Assembly: GCA_024690605.1 (NCBI GenBank)
Contig: JAILOV010000006.1
Location: 62,001 to 126,000 of the forward strand
Origin: Lachnospiraceae bacterium
Lineage (GTDB): Bacteria; Bacillota; Clostridia; Lachnospirales; Lachnospiraceae
Length of the DNA: 64,000 nt
Reading direction: 5' to 3'
Shown: positions 8,966 to 18,293 of the stretch, one piece after another
How positions within the stretch are numbered: the stretch's first letter is position 1
How the letters are laid out: each line of letters begins with the position of its first letter
The notes under the pieces: generated by a model
What the model saw: only the letters and a program-made list of their open reading frames with translations
The model's database searches: none
Told to the model about the DNA's origin: nothing
Position numbers and translations under genes: made by a program

Positions 8966-9997
8966 ATGGACTGGGCATCGATCAAAGAGGATATGATCTC
9001 CGCGGAGCAGCGGATGGAGGAGGCGGGGCTGTGCATGCGGCTCGGCGGAAGCATCAGCTGCCGGATCGACGAGGAGAGCTTCTTTTTTGCCGGCGGTGAC
9101 CTGCGGGATCGTCCGATCGAACCGGATGAGATCAGGCGCGTGCGTTTCCGGCGCGCGCAGGGGGAAGCAGGGATCCATGCCGCGATCTACCGCGTGCGTT
9201 CGGATATCCATGCAGTGGCGTTTACCAGACAGTGCTTCGGATCGGCGCTCGGCGTGCTGAATCAGGACAGGCTGGCCGCGGAGGATGCTTCGGGGAGCAG
9301 GGTGAAGATCCTGGTCGTGCCGTTTACCATGCCGGGTTCGGACGCGCAGCGTTCTCATGTCTACCGGCTTGCTTCCAAGGACCGGGCGGCAGGATTTCTG
9401 ATCGCGGCCAACCACGGTGCGTTCGCTTACGGAAGGGACACGGAGGAGATGTTTGCCTCGGCGATCTCACTGGAGCGTTTTGCCAAACTGTTTCTTAAGG
9501 AGATCGGGAACACGACGATCCCCTGTCAGGTTGTGCATGGTTTTGACAGTGAGCGCACGGGGGACGGCATCCGTTTTTTTGATCCCGGAACGCCCGGACG
9601 TGTGCGGCAGATCCATGAACAGATCTATGACAGACGCCCCGATGTCGGCTATATCGTGCACAATCGCAGTGAGGCGGCCGTGACGGTATCGAGACTCAAT
9701 GATCAGCTGTTCGCGCTGTATGATGATTTTGTCGAACTGATCGGGTCCGGCGTGCCGGTCCCGCGCAATCTGCAGGGAGCTGACGGCAGGGACGGCATTT
9801 ATGTTTCGGACGATGTGAACGCTTCCTTCTGCTATGATGACGGGGCCTTCTGCTACGGGAGGGATGCGCGTGCGGCGGATCTGGCCGCGCGTTCGCTGGA
9901 AAAAGCTTGTATCGCACAGATCGCCGCTGCGCGGATGGATGGTGCCAATGTCCTGTCCCGGCGTGATGTGCGTCGATTGAACAGAAGAAAAGGCTGA
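8966..9997 (+). CDS. Tandem class II aldolase/adducin-like protein with degenerate metal sites
   Basis: The 343-aa protein contains two successive class II aldolase-like halves (about 1-190 and 195-343). Each has the helix-strand unit before the metal site: GIHAAIYRVRSDIHAV in the first and RQIHEQIYDRRPDVGYIVH in the second. The usual zinc motif HTH reads FTR at residues 86-88 and HNR at 232-234. The NHG motif with the third ligand is present in the first half (His150) but is DDG in the second (Asp292). Neither half alone keeps a full site. The product may be a non-catalytic sugar-phosphate-binding protein or use a composite site. It follows the cyclo-ligase by 23 bp and has a weak ribosome binding site. 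Confidence 0.7.
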   Translation: MDWASIKEDMISAEQRMEEAGLCMRLGGSISCRIDEESFFFAGGDLRDRPIEPDEIRRVRFRRAQGEAGIHAAIYRVRSDIHAVAFTRQCFGSALGVLNQDRLAAEDASGSRVKILVVPFTMPGSDAQRSHVYRLASKDRAAGFLIAANHGAFAYGRDTEEMFASAISLERFAKLFLKEIGNTTIPCQVVHGFDSERTGDGIRFFDPGTPGRVRQIHEQIYDRRPDVGYIVHNRSEAAVTVSRLNDQLFALYDDFVELIGSGVPVPRNLQGADGRDGIYVSDDVNASFCYDDGAFCYGRDARAADLAARSLEKACIAQIAAARMDGANVLSRRDVRRLNRRKG

Positions 9998-10012
9998 CAG
10001 GAGGAGGGACTT

Positions 10013-11074
10013 ATGGCGAAGAAATATGTGGCCTATGTATCGAGCTACACGAGCGGTGCCGAGAATAAGAACGGGATCCATGTCTATGATGTCGACATGA
10101 AGAACGGATGGCTTACGGAAAAGGAGCAGGTGGAGATCACCAATTCCTCTTGGCTTCGCGTATCCCATGATCACCGGTTTCTCTATTCCATCACCGATCT
10201 CGGTGTAGAATCCTATACGATCGAGGCGGACGGCAGACTGTCCCTGCTGAACAAGGCATCGATCAACGGGATGCGCGGCTGTTATCTCTACACGGATTAC
10301 GAGGACCGTTTTCTTTTCAGTGCCGGGTATCATGACGGCAAGGTCACGGTGCTGCGTCTGCATGAGGACGGATCGATCGGAGAGATCACGGACGAGATCT
10401 GGCACAAGGGTCTGGGAACCGCCGCGTGGCGCAATTTCCGTCCGCATGTGCAGTGTGTCAAGATGACCCGTGACAACAAGTTTCTGCTCGCCTGCGATCT
10501 GGGTCTTGACCGGGTCAATGTCTATGCGCTGGATCATCAGACGGGGAAACTCAAAGAGGCGGATATCATCCACTGCGATCAGGAATCCGCGCCGCGGCAC
10601 ATGCAGTTTTCGCAGGACGGTCGTTTTCTCTACATCGTGCATGAGCAGAAAAAAGCGGTCGATGTGTGGAGCTATCAGGTGGACAAAAACGGGACACCGG
10701 ATTTTGAACGGATCCAGTCCATTTCCACGACAAAGGACCCCGCGGCACTGGGTGTGGCGGCGTGTTCCCTGAAGTTTTCCTGGGATTACCGGTATCTTGT
10801 CACATCAAATGCCGGTGAGAACAGCGTGACGGTTTTCGATGTAGATCAGAAGACGGGTCTCCTGTCCATGAACGTGTCGCTGCCGATCGCGGGGGAGTAT
10901 CCCAAGGATGCGACACTTCTGCCGGACAATAAGCACCTGATCTCCTTAAACCATGAATCGAACTCGATGACCTTTTTCCATTTCCATCCCGACACACACA
11001 CGATCGTGATGAACGGGCCGGAATTGTCGGTCCATCAGCCCAACTGCATCGTTTTCTACGAATTGGGCAAGTAG
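10013..11074 (+). CDS. Lactonase family beta-propeller (6-phosphogluconolactonase-like)
   Basis: The 353-aa protein resembles the YbhE/Pgl 3-carboxymuconate-cyclase family, a seven-bladed propeller that hydrolyses 6-phosphogluconolactone or related lactones. Blades are marked by repeats of a pattern such as DHRFLYSI, EDRFLFSAGY, DNKFLLACDLG, DGRFLYIVHE and DYRYLVTSNAG. The conserved segment RNFRPHVQCV (histidine and arginine of the active site) and PRHMQFSQDG fit the family. A strong ribosome binding site (AGGAGG) precedes the ATG. The last 19 bp overlap the 3' end of the convergent aroC gene. Confidence 0.82.
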   Translation: MAKKYVAYVSSYTSGAENKNGIHVYDVDMKNGWLTEKEQVEITNSSWLRVSHDHRFLYSITDLGVESYTIEADGRLSLLNKASINGMRGCYLYTDYEDRFLFSAGYHDGKVTVLRLHEDGSIGEITDEIWHKGLGTAAWRNFRPHVQCVKMTRDNKFLLACDLGLDRVNVYALDHQTGKLKEADIIHCDQESAPRHMQFSQDGRFLYIVHEQKKAVDVWSYQVDKNGTPDFERIQSISTTKDPAALGVAACSLKFSWDYRYLVTSNAGENSVTVFDVDQKTGLLSMNVSLPIAGEYPKDATLLPDNKHLISLNHESNSMTFFHFHPDTHTIVMNGPELSVHQPNCIVFYELGK

Positions 11075-12174
11075 AATTCCCGGATACGGTCCGCGCGGGC
11101 GCTCATGTTCACGAGCAGCGCGTCGAGGATCGTGACCGCACACATGCTCTCGACAACAACGGCGGCACGCGGGACAATGACGGGATCATGGCGGCCCCGA
11201 ATCGTGAGCTTTACGGGATCACCGTTTCTGTCTACGGTGTCCTGTTCGGAGGCGATCGAAGGCGTCGGCTTGAAATGCGCCCGCAGGAGGATCGGCGATC
11301 CGTCACTCATGCCGCCGAGGATCCCGCCGGCGTGATTGGTGCGCTTGGTGACACCGCCGCGGCCGTCGGGGATAAAGGCATCGTTGCATTCGGAACCTCT
11401 GCCCGCCGATGCCCGGACACCGTCGCCGATCTCGATCGCCTTTACCGCGCCGATCGACATAACGGCATGAGAAAGTGCCGCATCCAGTTTGTCAAAAACG
11501 GGCTCGCCGATCCCGGCGGGCATTCCCTCGATAACACAGGCAACCGTCCCGCCGACGGAATCTCCATCTTCCCTGCATTTGCTGATATAGGCACAGGCCC
11601 TGGCATCCGCTTCCGTATCCGGCATGGCGGTGGAGGTCCCGGCGATCAGGGATCTGTCGACCGGCTCACCGATCCGGGCACCGATCGAGACCGGTCCGAT
11701 CGATTCGGTGTAGGCGAAGCAGTCGATGTGCAGCTGCTTCAAAAACTGCTGGCATAATGCGCCCGCGGCGACCCGCGCGGCGGTCTCTCTCCCGGAGGAA
11801 CGTCCGCCGCCCCGGTAGTCACGGATGCCGTATTTTCTGTTGAAACCAAAATCCGCATGTGAGGGACGATAGCAGTCCTTCAGGTCTTCATAGTCCCCGG
11901 AACGCTGCGAGGTGTTGCGGATGAGCATGGCGACCGGCGTGCCGGTGGTCTGCCCGTTGAAGACACCGGAGAGGATCTCGACAGCATCCGCTTCGGCGCG
12001 GCTCGTGGTCACGGCGGACTGACCGGGACGCCGCCGGTCCAGAAACGGCTGAATATCGGAGGCAGTGACCGGAACACCCGCCGGGAAGCCGTCGACAACG
12101 ACCCCCAGCGCTTCCCCGTGGGATTCGCCGAAGGTGCTGATCTGTAAGATTTTTCCGAAGACGGAACCTGCCAT
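11056..12174 (-). CDS. aroC: Chorismate synthase
   Basis: Chorismate synthase converts EPSP to chorismate with reduced FMN, the last shared step of aromatic biosynthesis. The 372-aa protein shows the N-terminal FGESHG signature, the DRRRPGQS segment, the [13 protein letters not shown] signature and the C-terminal [15 protein letters not shown]. Length and ends are typical. The ribosome binding site AAGGAGG sits just upstream of the ATG, and a sigma-A promoter on the same strand is visible at 12192-12221. Its 3' end overlaps the convergent lactonase gene. A DAHP synthase gene of the same pathway begins at the far end of the window. Confidence 0.97.
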   Translation of the reverse strand: MAGSVFGKILQISTFGESHGEALGVVVDGFPAGVPVTASDIQPFLDRRRPGQSAVTTSRAEADAVEILSGVFNGQTTGTPVAMLIRNTSQRSGDYEDLKDCYRPSHADFGFNRKYGIRDYRGGGRSSGRETAARVAAGALCQQFLKQLHIDCFAYTESIGPVSIGARIGEPVDRSLIAGTSTAMPDTEADARACAYISKCREDGDSVGGTVACVIEGMPAGIGEPVFDKLDAALSHAVMSIGAVKAIEIGDGVRASAGRGSECNDAFIPDGRGGVTKRTNHAGGILGGMSDGSPILLRAHFKPTPSIASEQDTVDRNGDPVKLTIRGRHDPVIVPRAAVVVESMCAVTILDALLVNMSARADRIREFYLPNS

Positions 12175-12191
12175 GTTATCCTCCTTGAATT

Positions 12192-12221
12192 TTTATATGA
12201 TGCCACGGATCGCTCCGTCAA
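12192..12221 (-). promoter_or_regulatory. Sigma-A promoter of aroC
   Basis: On the - strand, the -35 TTGACG (12216-12221) and the -10 TATAAA (12192-12197) are separated by 18 bp, about 20 bp upstream of the aroC start codon. The short leader holds only the ribosome binding site. Confidence 0.6.
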
Positions 12222-12299
12222 TTCTATCAGAAATGCCGGGCATTTCAAAGCCTTTCTGTCCGATAACAGGCGGTTTTTTGGGTTTTTTTGGGAAAGTCA

Positions 12300-12329
12300 T
12301 TGTTTTTTTCAGGGGGAATACAGTATAAT
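12300..12329 (+). promoter_or_regulatory. Sigma-A promoter of the VanY-like gene
   Basis: A perfect -10 TATAAT (12324-12329) lies 18 bp after TTGTTT (12300-12305). The start codon at 12354 follows after a short leader containing AAGGGGAG. This also argues against the earlier in-frame start at 12288, which would lie upstream of the promoter. Confidence 0.65.
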
Positions 12330-12353
12330 GACTCTGAATCAGAAGGGGAGCGT

Positions 12354-13523
12354 ATGCGTATGACGGATTCGCCGCAGTTTGCTCCCACCTTCCGCGAGGA
12401 GGTGGAGGCCAATCGCAGGCGGCTTTCAAAACAGCACAGGATTCTGGGTTTCTTTGCACGTCCGGTGTATGGGGTGATCCTTGCCGCTCACCGGATCTAT
12501 GTGTTCTTTCATCAGCGTGTCAAGAAATTTTCCGGCGTAGCGATGGTGGCTGCGGCATTCGCGGTGAGCAGCAGCTTTTCTTTCCCCATGCTTTCGATGC
12601 GTGCGGGATTCGTGTCGCTCGATGCCGATCGGACCGTAGCACACGCGGAGGCGGCTGCGACGGTGGAACCGGTCTCCGATCCGGTATCCGGCGGCGTGTC
12701 CCTGGCCGGGCTTTCCGTGAGCGATGCGCGGGACGGAGAAACAGCAGCGGAATCCGCTGTCGAGTTTTCCGGAGAAACGGTCGCGGACCCCGCGGAACTG
12801 ATGGATCCGTCTCTTTTGGACGAGGAATATCAGTATCATTCGGAGGGAGGCAATGATCTCGGTGAGACGGTCACGCTCTCCGATCTGCTGGGAGACGGGG
12901 ACCTGCTGGCCGAACAGGCGGACGACGGCGGCGGGGAAGCCGGTTTTTCACCGGATGACTGGCGCCTGATCCTGGTGAACAAGCAGCATCCGATCCCCGA
13001 GGATTATGAGGTGACGCTCGGCACGATCAGCGGAAGCATGCAGTGCGACCGCCGCATTGTGCGCAACCTTTATGACATGTTCCAGGGAGCCGCGCGGGAC
13101 GGCGTGAACCTGATCGTCTGTTCTCCCTATCGCACGCACACGCATCAGATCGAGCTGTTCGACCGCAAGATCGACCGCTATATGGCGGCGGGTCTCTCTT
13201 ATATGGATGCCTATACGCGCGCCGCGCAGGCGGTGACCGTTCCCGGGACGAGCGAGCATGAGATCGGTCTGGCGATCGATATCGTTTCGGACAGTTATTC
13301 TTCGCTGAATGACGGGTTTGGCCGGACCGCGGCCGGAAAGTGGCTTGCGGCGCACAGCGCGGAATACGGGTTTATCCTGCGCTATCCGGCGGGTAAGGAG
13401 AGCATCACGGGCATCGAGTATGAGCCCTGGCATTTCCGCTATGTCGGCAGGGAAGCGGCGGAGTATATCACAGACGAAGGCATCTGTCTGGAGGAATTCT
13501 GGGATGAGTTTCTCTGGCTCTGA
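12354..13523 (+). CDS. Membrane-anchored D-alanyl-D-alanine carboxypeptidase, VanY/M15B family
   Basis: The 389-aa protein trims the terminal D-alanine from peptidoglycan stem peptides outside the membrane. One membrane helix near residues 55-75 (VAMVAAAFAVSSSFSF) anchors it, followed by an acidic linker of about 110 residues and the M15B peptidase domain from about 200. Zinc and catalytic motifs are visible: SPYRTHTHQ, GTSEHEIGLAIDI (His and Asp ligands) and EPWHFRYVG (Glu base and His ligand). The start was set by the promoter and the ribosome binding site. It is followed 28 bp later by tgt, possibly as one transcript. Confidence 0.9.
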   Translation: MRMTDSPQFAPTFREEVEANRRRLSKQHRILGFFARPVYGVILAAHRIYVFFHQRVKKFSGVAMVAAAFAVSSSFSFPMLSMRAGFVSLDADRTVAHAEAAATVEPVSDPVSGGVSLAGLSVSDARDGETAAESAVEFSGETVADPAELMDPSLLDEEYQYHSEGGNDLGETVTLSDLLGDGDLLAEQADDGGGEAGFSPDDWRLILVNKQHPIPEDYEVTLGTISGSMQCDRRIVRNLYDMFQGAARDGVNLIVCSPYRTHTHQIELFDRKIDRYMAAGLSYMDAYTRAAQAVTVPGTSEHEIGLAIDIVSDSYSSLNDGFGRTAAGKWLAAHSAEYGFILRYPAGKESITGIEYEPWHFRYVGREAAEYITDEGICLEEFWDEFLWL

Positions 13524-13551
13524 TCACAGGGAATCTCCCTGACACCTTTTC

Positions 13552-14688
13552 ATGGGAAACTATCGGATCATCAAAGAAGACGGGCGGGCAAAACGCGGCG
13601 AACTGACAACCGTTCACGGCGTGATCCAGACGCCGGTCTTCATGAACGTGGCCACAGTCGGCGCTATCAAGGGGGCGGTGTCGACGGAGGATCTGGAACA
13701 GCTCGGAACACAGGTTGTTCTCGCCAACACCTATCATCTGCATCTGCGCCCCGGAGACGATCTGGTCTACCGTATGGGCGGGATCCGGGAATTCATGGAC
13801 TGTCGTGTGCCGATGCTCACGGATTCCGGCGGATTTCAGGTCTTTTCCCTCGCGGAGCGGCGCAGGATCACGGAGGCGGGGGTGACCTTTTCCGCCCATA
13901 CCGACGGCAGGAAGATCTTCATGGGGCCGGAGGAGAGCATCCGCATCCAGTCGCATCTGGCTTCCACCATCGCCATGGCCTTTGATGAATGTCCCTCCAG
14001 CAGAGCGGAACGCGGTTATGTGGAGAAGAGTGTGGACCGGACGACCCGGTGGCTGGTCCGCTGCAAAAAGGAGATGGCGCGGATGAATTCCCTGGAGGAG
14101 ACGCTGAACCGTGAGCAGCTCCTTTTCGGGATCAACCAGGGAGCTGTCTTCGATGACATCCGCATCCGGCATGCGCGGGAGATAAAGGACATGGATCTTG
14201 ACGGCTACGCCGTCGGCGGACTGGCCGTGGGAGAGACCCATGAGGAGATGTATCATGTTCTGGATGTGACGGTACCGGAGCTTCCGAAGGATAAGCCGAC
14301 CTATCTGATGGGGGTGGGGACACCGGAGAACATCCTGGAGGCTGTGGCGCGGGGTGTGGATTTCTTTGACTGCGTCTATCCGACCAGGAACGGACGGCAC
14401 GGACATGTCTACACGGCACACGGGCATCTGAATCTCCTCAATGCCGGATATGCGCTGGATAACAGACCGCTGGAGGAGGGCTGCGGCTGTCCGGCCTGCA
14501 GGCGCTACAGCCGCAGTTACATCCGACATCTTTTAAAGTCAGGCGAGATGCTGGGTCTTCGACTCTGCGTCATGCACAATCTCTGGTTCTACAATCATCT
14601 GATGAGCGATATCCGCGCGGCGATCGAGGCGGGGCATTATCACACCTGGTACCGGGAACGGATCGATGCCATGCGGGAGGAACGGTGA
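13552..14688 (+). CDS. tgt: tRNA-guanine transglycosylase
   Basis: Tgt exchanges guanine 34 for preQ1 in tRNAs with GUN anticodons. The 378-aa length is typical. Motifs include DSGGFQVFSL (active-site Asp region), GGLAVGE, YLMGVGTPENILEAV, the nucleophile segment GVDFFDCVYPTRNGRHG and the C-terminal zinc ligands CGCPAC...H. In many bacteria tgt is followed directly by yajC; here nearly 4.2 kb of unrelated genes separate the two. Confidence 0.97.
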   Translation: MGNYRIIKEDGRAKRGELTTVHGVIQTPVFMNVATVGAIKGAVSTEDLEQLGTQVVLANTYHLHLRPGDDLVYRMGGIREFMDCRVPMLTDSGGFQVFSLAERRRITEAGVTFSAHTDGRKIFMGPEESIRIQSHLASTIAMAFDECPSSRAERGYVEKSVDRTTRWLVRCKKEMARMNSLEETLNREQLLFGINQGAVFDDIRIRHAREIKDMDLDGYAVGGLAVGETHEEMYHVLDVTVPELPKDKPTYLMGVGTPENILEAVARGVDFFDCVYPTRNGRHGHVYTAHGHLNLLNAGYALDNRPLEEGCGCPACRRYSRSYIRHLLKSGEMLGLRLCVMHNLWFYNHLMSDIRAAIEAGHYHTWYRERIDAMREER

Positions 14689-14827
14689 GCGGGCATGCGG
14701 CTGCCCGACGCGTTGGATTTTTGGCGTTACAAACGTGTAAATCCATGACGGCCGGATCCCGATCGGGAGACCTTTGCGATCCGCGCATTTGATACGCCGG
14801 AACAGGCGCAGATAAAAGGAGGTAATC

Positions 14828-17689
14828 ATGGGAATCGGATTCCGGGCATTTGAAGATGGAACAGCCGGCAAGGAGTCGATGAAGAACATGGAGAGGCTGA
14901 AGAAACTGGCGGCCTCTATGGGTCTCCCGCCGTGGATCCTGAACACGGGCGATGTTGCGGAGATCATGGATTTCATGGAGGAGCAATCGGCGAAGGGGCA
15001 GGTGCTCAGTCCGGAGGCGCAGAGGTATCTGACCAGGACCGTGAACACCACGCTCTCGGTTCAGGAACAGGCGGACGCGCATGTGCCCGGTGCCGTCAAT
15101 CCGGAGCGCGCGCTGCAGGATGACGGAACCAATCTTTTGCTGACCGGTATCCATCAGACCCGCGGGCAGACCACTTCCAACGGCTGCTGGTCCTGTGCCT
15201 ACAAGCTGCTGCTCCAGAGCCGCGGTGTGCATCTGGAACAGGAACAGATCAGGGATTACCGTCCGGTTCTCACGCAGGAGCAGATCATGACGGATGGCAA
15301 TCCCTCGGCTACGCTGACCATGAACGGAAACTTTATCAACAATATCTTTGAGGTGGGAGACATCGGGCTCAGAGTGGCGCCGGATGCCGCCATGCATGAA
15401 CTGCAGCTCTCGGTCTATTCTCCCGATTACGGGATCAGCAGAGAGCAGTATATAGCAAACGCCAGGAAACTAGTCCTGGATCGCGTGACGGATGCCCTGC
15501 GGAATGAGCATTCCCCGGTGGCGTTCATGATGAACAACCATTACCGCACGATCGTCGGCCTGGAGGTCAGGGACGGCAAGGAATATGTCCTGTATAAAAA
15601 CTCGCTGGATAAGCGGAATCCGGACGCAACGCATGCGATGTCGCTGGATGATCTGGTGAAGGAGGGTCTGACGCCCTCGCTCTTCGGATCGGAAGGCATC
15701 GTGTTCAACTGGTTTTCCGACATCCGTCTGTCCAAGGACGGCAGAACCCTCTACGGCATGCCGAACAACGAGGTGTTCATGGACCAGAACGGTCAGGTCG
15801 GACTGACCACCCAGGATGCCATCGATCTGGATGAATCGGAAAAGCACAGCAATCATCTGGAAGGTGTTACCGTGCGGCAGACGCTCCGGCAGGATCTGGA
15901 TCTTCCGGAGCTGTTCGGGTTCGCCGTCTCGGAAAGCGTCTATCTGCCGAAACAGCTGCCGGTGGCTTATCTGCAGCAGGAGGCGGCAAAGCGATCGGCA
16001 CAGGATGAGGCTGCGCTCAAAGAAAAGGATACACAGACCTTTGCCCACAAGCCGGTCCGGGCGAGGGTTCCGGGAAGGAAGGAAGATCCCACGAACCCGC
16101 CCCGTGTCGTTGACGACTATTTCCGTTTTGTCAGGAAAAAGCCCGGCAGCGTAGCCGCACCCGAAAAAACACCAAGAAGAGATCAGGCGGATGCGGTCGA
16201 CAGAAGCCGGCAGCTCAAGGAATACTATTTGGGGCTTGACGAGAGCCACCGGTTCGATCAGCTGGTCAGTCTGCGGCTGATGGATGCGCGGCATGAGCTG
16301 ACGGACAAGGAAAAGCTGGTGGCGGATCAGCTGCTGACGGACTTCTTTGTTCCGCGAACCGTCACGGGCGACTATGATATCGTCAAACTGAGCGAGCGCA
16401 ATCAGCTTTTGTTTGAGCGGAAACTTGCGGCGCAACTCGAAGTGGCCAGAACAGCGGAGCGCATCTATTCGGAACTGGATCCCGCGATCCCGAACCGGCA
16501 GGATATCGCGGACCGTATGGCGATGGTATCTCCCGCCGGTATCCTTTACGAAGCCATCAATCAGCTCGACACCTCCATGCGACTCGGAACTTATGAGCTG
16601 GATAACATGCTCTTTTCCGCCGGTATGGACCGGACGAATATCATCGACAGGGATTTTGAAAAAGCGCAGACGCGGTTCTACGCCGGATTGTCGAAAAAAG
16701 ATCAGGCACTCTGCGATCGCGGCGCCACGCTGAATGATCTGAAGACCAAAGCTCTGCCGATCGATAAGCTGGGGATCATCAGAAAGGATTATGACGCGCT
16801 GCATGCCGCGAACCTGGAGGAGCTCACCGCCACGGCGGACCAGAATTTCCTGCAGGATGATACCATGTACCGTGCGCCGAAGATGCTCCTGGACGGCACG
16901 CTCTGCGATGAGTTTTCAAGAGACCGCATGCTGGACTTTTTCCATACGCTGGACACAAAGGAGGAGCAGCTCGCTTTTCTGCAGAATGTGGAAATGATGG
17001 CCGAGACACCGAACGGGCTGGATCATCACGAGAAACTGCAGTTTCATAAGGCGGCTCGGGAATACTTCGGTGTGCCGGAACACGCTTCCGGGGAAGTGCT
17101 GGAGGAGCAGATCGCGCAGACGCCGGCGGCACCCGGAAAGGCGGCAAACGCACAGGAGGCTGCAAAAGCCGCTGCCTGGCGGCGTCCAGCGCGGGCGATC
17201 ACCGAAGAGTCGCTGGATAAAATGGTCAATCTCTATGATCAGATGTGCGGAGAGGACGCCAACCGCTTTCTGCACGGTGATTCCAAAGCCTATAAGAATC
17301 TGGAGAGAGCGATCCTGGAGGTGAAGTATCTCCGCGATGAACAGAAGCGGAAGCAGAAGACGTTCACGCCGGAACAGTTGAGCGATCTGATGACAATGAT
17401 GGATCGGGTTTCGGACGCGGCGAAGATCTATCTCAAGGACAAGAGCAAGGCGCGCGGCACGGCGATGGGACAGGAACGCTATGAGATCGCCATGGCGGCC
17501 CTCCATGTTGCCAACGCGGGCGCGGCAAAGGCGATGCTTGCGGAGCACAACAGAAAGCGCAGTGACAAAAAGAAGGTCTCCCTTGAGGAACTGACGGGAC
17601 GTGAGGGCCGCACCGAAAGGGAGCAGCATGAGCACCGGCACGGCAAGGGCAAGGAAAAGCAGGCGGAACCGCAACAGCAGAAGCAGTAA
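14828..17689 (+). CDS. Large protein with papain-like cysteine protease domain, function unknown
   Basis: A 953-aa soluble protein with no signal peptide or membrane helix and a strong AAAGGAGG ribosome binding site. Residues about 100-270 show a papain-like arrangement: Gln114, then NGCWSC with Cys120, His238 in NNHYRTIVGL followed by beta-strand residues, and Asn258 in YKNS. This Gln-Cys-His-Asn order and the small hydrophobics after Cys resemble C39/AvrRpt2-like (papain-fold) peptidases. The rest (300-953) is charged and mainly helical, with linkers at about 395-455 and 755-790, and ends in a Lys/Gln/His-rich tail. I recognise no further domain. It could be a cytoplasmic protease, an effector or toxin-like enzyme, or a peptidase-fold binding protein. 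It sits in a non-conserved insertion between tgt and yajC. Confidence 0.6.
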   Translation: MGIGFRAFEDGTAGKESMKNMERLKKLAASMGLPPWILNTGDVAEIMDFMEEQSAKGQVLSPEAQRYLTRTVNTTLSVQEQADAHVPGAVNPERALQDDGTNLLLTGIHQTRGQTTSNGCWSCAYKLLLQSRGVHLEQEQIRDYRPVLTQEQIMTDGNPSATLTMNGNFINNIFEVGDIGLRVAPDAAMHELQLSVYSPDYGISREQYIANARKLVLDRVTDALRNEHSPVAFMMNNHYRTIVGLEVRDGKEYVLYKNSLDKRNPDATHAMSLDDLVKEGLTPSLFGSEGIVFNWFSDIRLSKDGRTLYGMPNNEVFMDQNGQVGLTTQDAIDLDESEKHSNHLEGVTVRQTLRQDLDLPELFGFAVSESVYLPKQLPVAYLQQEAAKRSAQDEAALKEKDTQTFAHKPVRARVPGRKEDPTNPPRVVDDYFRFVRKKPGSVAAPEKTPRRDQADAVDRSRQLKEYYLGLDESHRFDQLVSLRLMDARHELTDKEKLVADQLLTDFFVPRTVTGDYDIVKLSERNQLLFERKLAAQLEVARTAERIYSELDPAIPNRQDIADRMAMVSPAGILYEAINQLDTSMRLGTYELDNMLFSAGMDRTNIIDRDFEKAQTRFYAGLSKKDQALCDRGATLNDLKTKALPIDKLGIIRKDYDALHAANLEELTATADQNFLQDDTMYRAPKMLLDGTLCDEFSRDRMLDFFHTLDTKEEQLAFLQNVEMMAETPNGLDHHEKLQFHKAAREYFGVPEHASGEVLEEQIAQTPAAPGKAANAQEAAKAAAWRRPARAITEESLDKMVNLYDQMCGEDANRFLHGDSKAYKNLERAILEVKYLRDEQKRKQKTFTPEQLSDLMTMMDRVSDAAKIYLKDKSKARGTAMGQERYEIAMAALHVANAGAAKAMLAEHNRKRSDKKKVSLEELTGREGRTEREQHEHRHGKGKEKQAEPQQQKQ

Positions 17690-17716
17690 AGGATCATAAA
17701 GGCCGCGACGGAAAGT

Positions 17717-18232
17717 ATGCGTATGCTCCTGGAAACAGACAGGCTGATCATTGTCGAGATGACGACGGACATGGCAATGAATGTCCACAGGAATTCGCTT
17801 GACGAAGACGTGAGAAGATTTGTGCCGGATGAGGTTTTCGAGACCCCGGAAGACGCAGAAGAAACGATCGGATTCCTGATCTCCCGGTACGGCTCCGCGG
17901 AGGGCCCGCTGGTCTATGCGTTGATCACGAAGGATGGGAACAGAAATATCGGCTATGTCCAGCTGGTTTCCATCGGAGACGGTAAATGGGAGATCGGATA
18001 TCATGTGGCAAAAGCCTTCACCGGAAACGGATATGCGACAGAAGCGGTGAAGGCTTTTCTTCCCGTGATGGCTGAGCGGATCGGCATTAAGGAAGTGTAT
18101 GGCATCCGTCTTCAGGAGAACGCTGCATCCGGTCGCGTTCTGGAGAAATGCGACTTTCGCGTTTTCTTTACCGGAGAAGGCCCGTATCACGACGGCGTTT
18201 ACGCGATCAGCAAAAGCGTCTGGAAAGCCTGA
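17717..18232 (+). CDS. GNAT family N-acetyltransferase (RimJ/RimL-like)
   Basis: The 171-aa protein matches the GNAT fold of the RimJ/RimL branch: N-terminal LLETDRLIIVEM, the strand NIGYVQLVSIGDGKWEIGYHV, the acetyl-CoA loop FTGNGYATEAVKAFLPV and the C-terminal NAASGRVLEKCDFR. It would acetylate an amine on a protein, amino acid or drug; the substrate cannot be told. It lies 27 bp after the papain-like gene, possibly co-transcribed. Confidence 0.88.
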   Translation: MRMLLETDRLIIVEMTTDMAMNVHRNSLDEDVRRFVPDEVFETPEDAEETIGFLISRYGSAEGPLVYALITKDGNRNIGYVQLVSIGDGKWEIGYHVAKAFTGNGYATEAVKAFLPVMAERIGIKEVYGIRLQENAASGRVLEKCDFRVFFTGEGPYHDGVYAISKSVWKA

Positions 18233-18293
18233 TCCCGACATATCCGGCGGGTTCGCTGCGTGACAGGGTTTGATCGGTAAAGCCGGGTTGTAG

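Noticed and set aside
12288-12353. Earlier in-frame start for the VanY-like gene
   Set aside because: A consensus promoter (TATAAT at 12324-12329) lies within it, so it would not be transcribed.
14700-14760. Inverted GGATTT...AAATCC pattern before the papain-like gene as an operator or attachment site
   Set aside because: Pairing is short and imperfect, and no second copy was found at the other end of the insertion.
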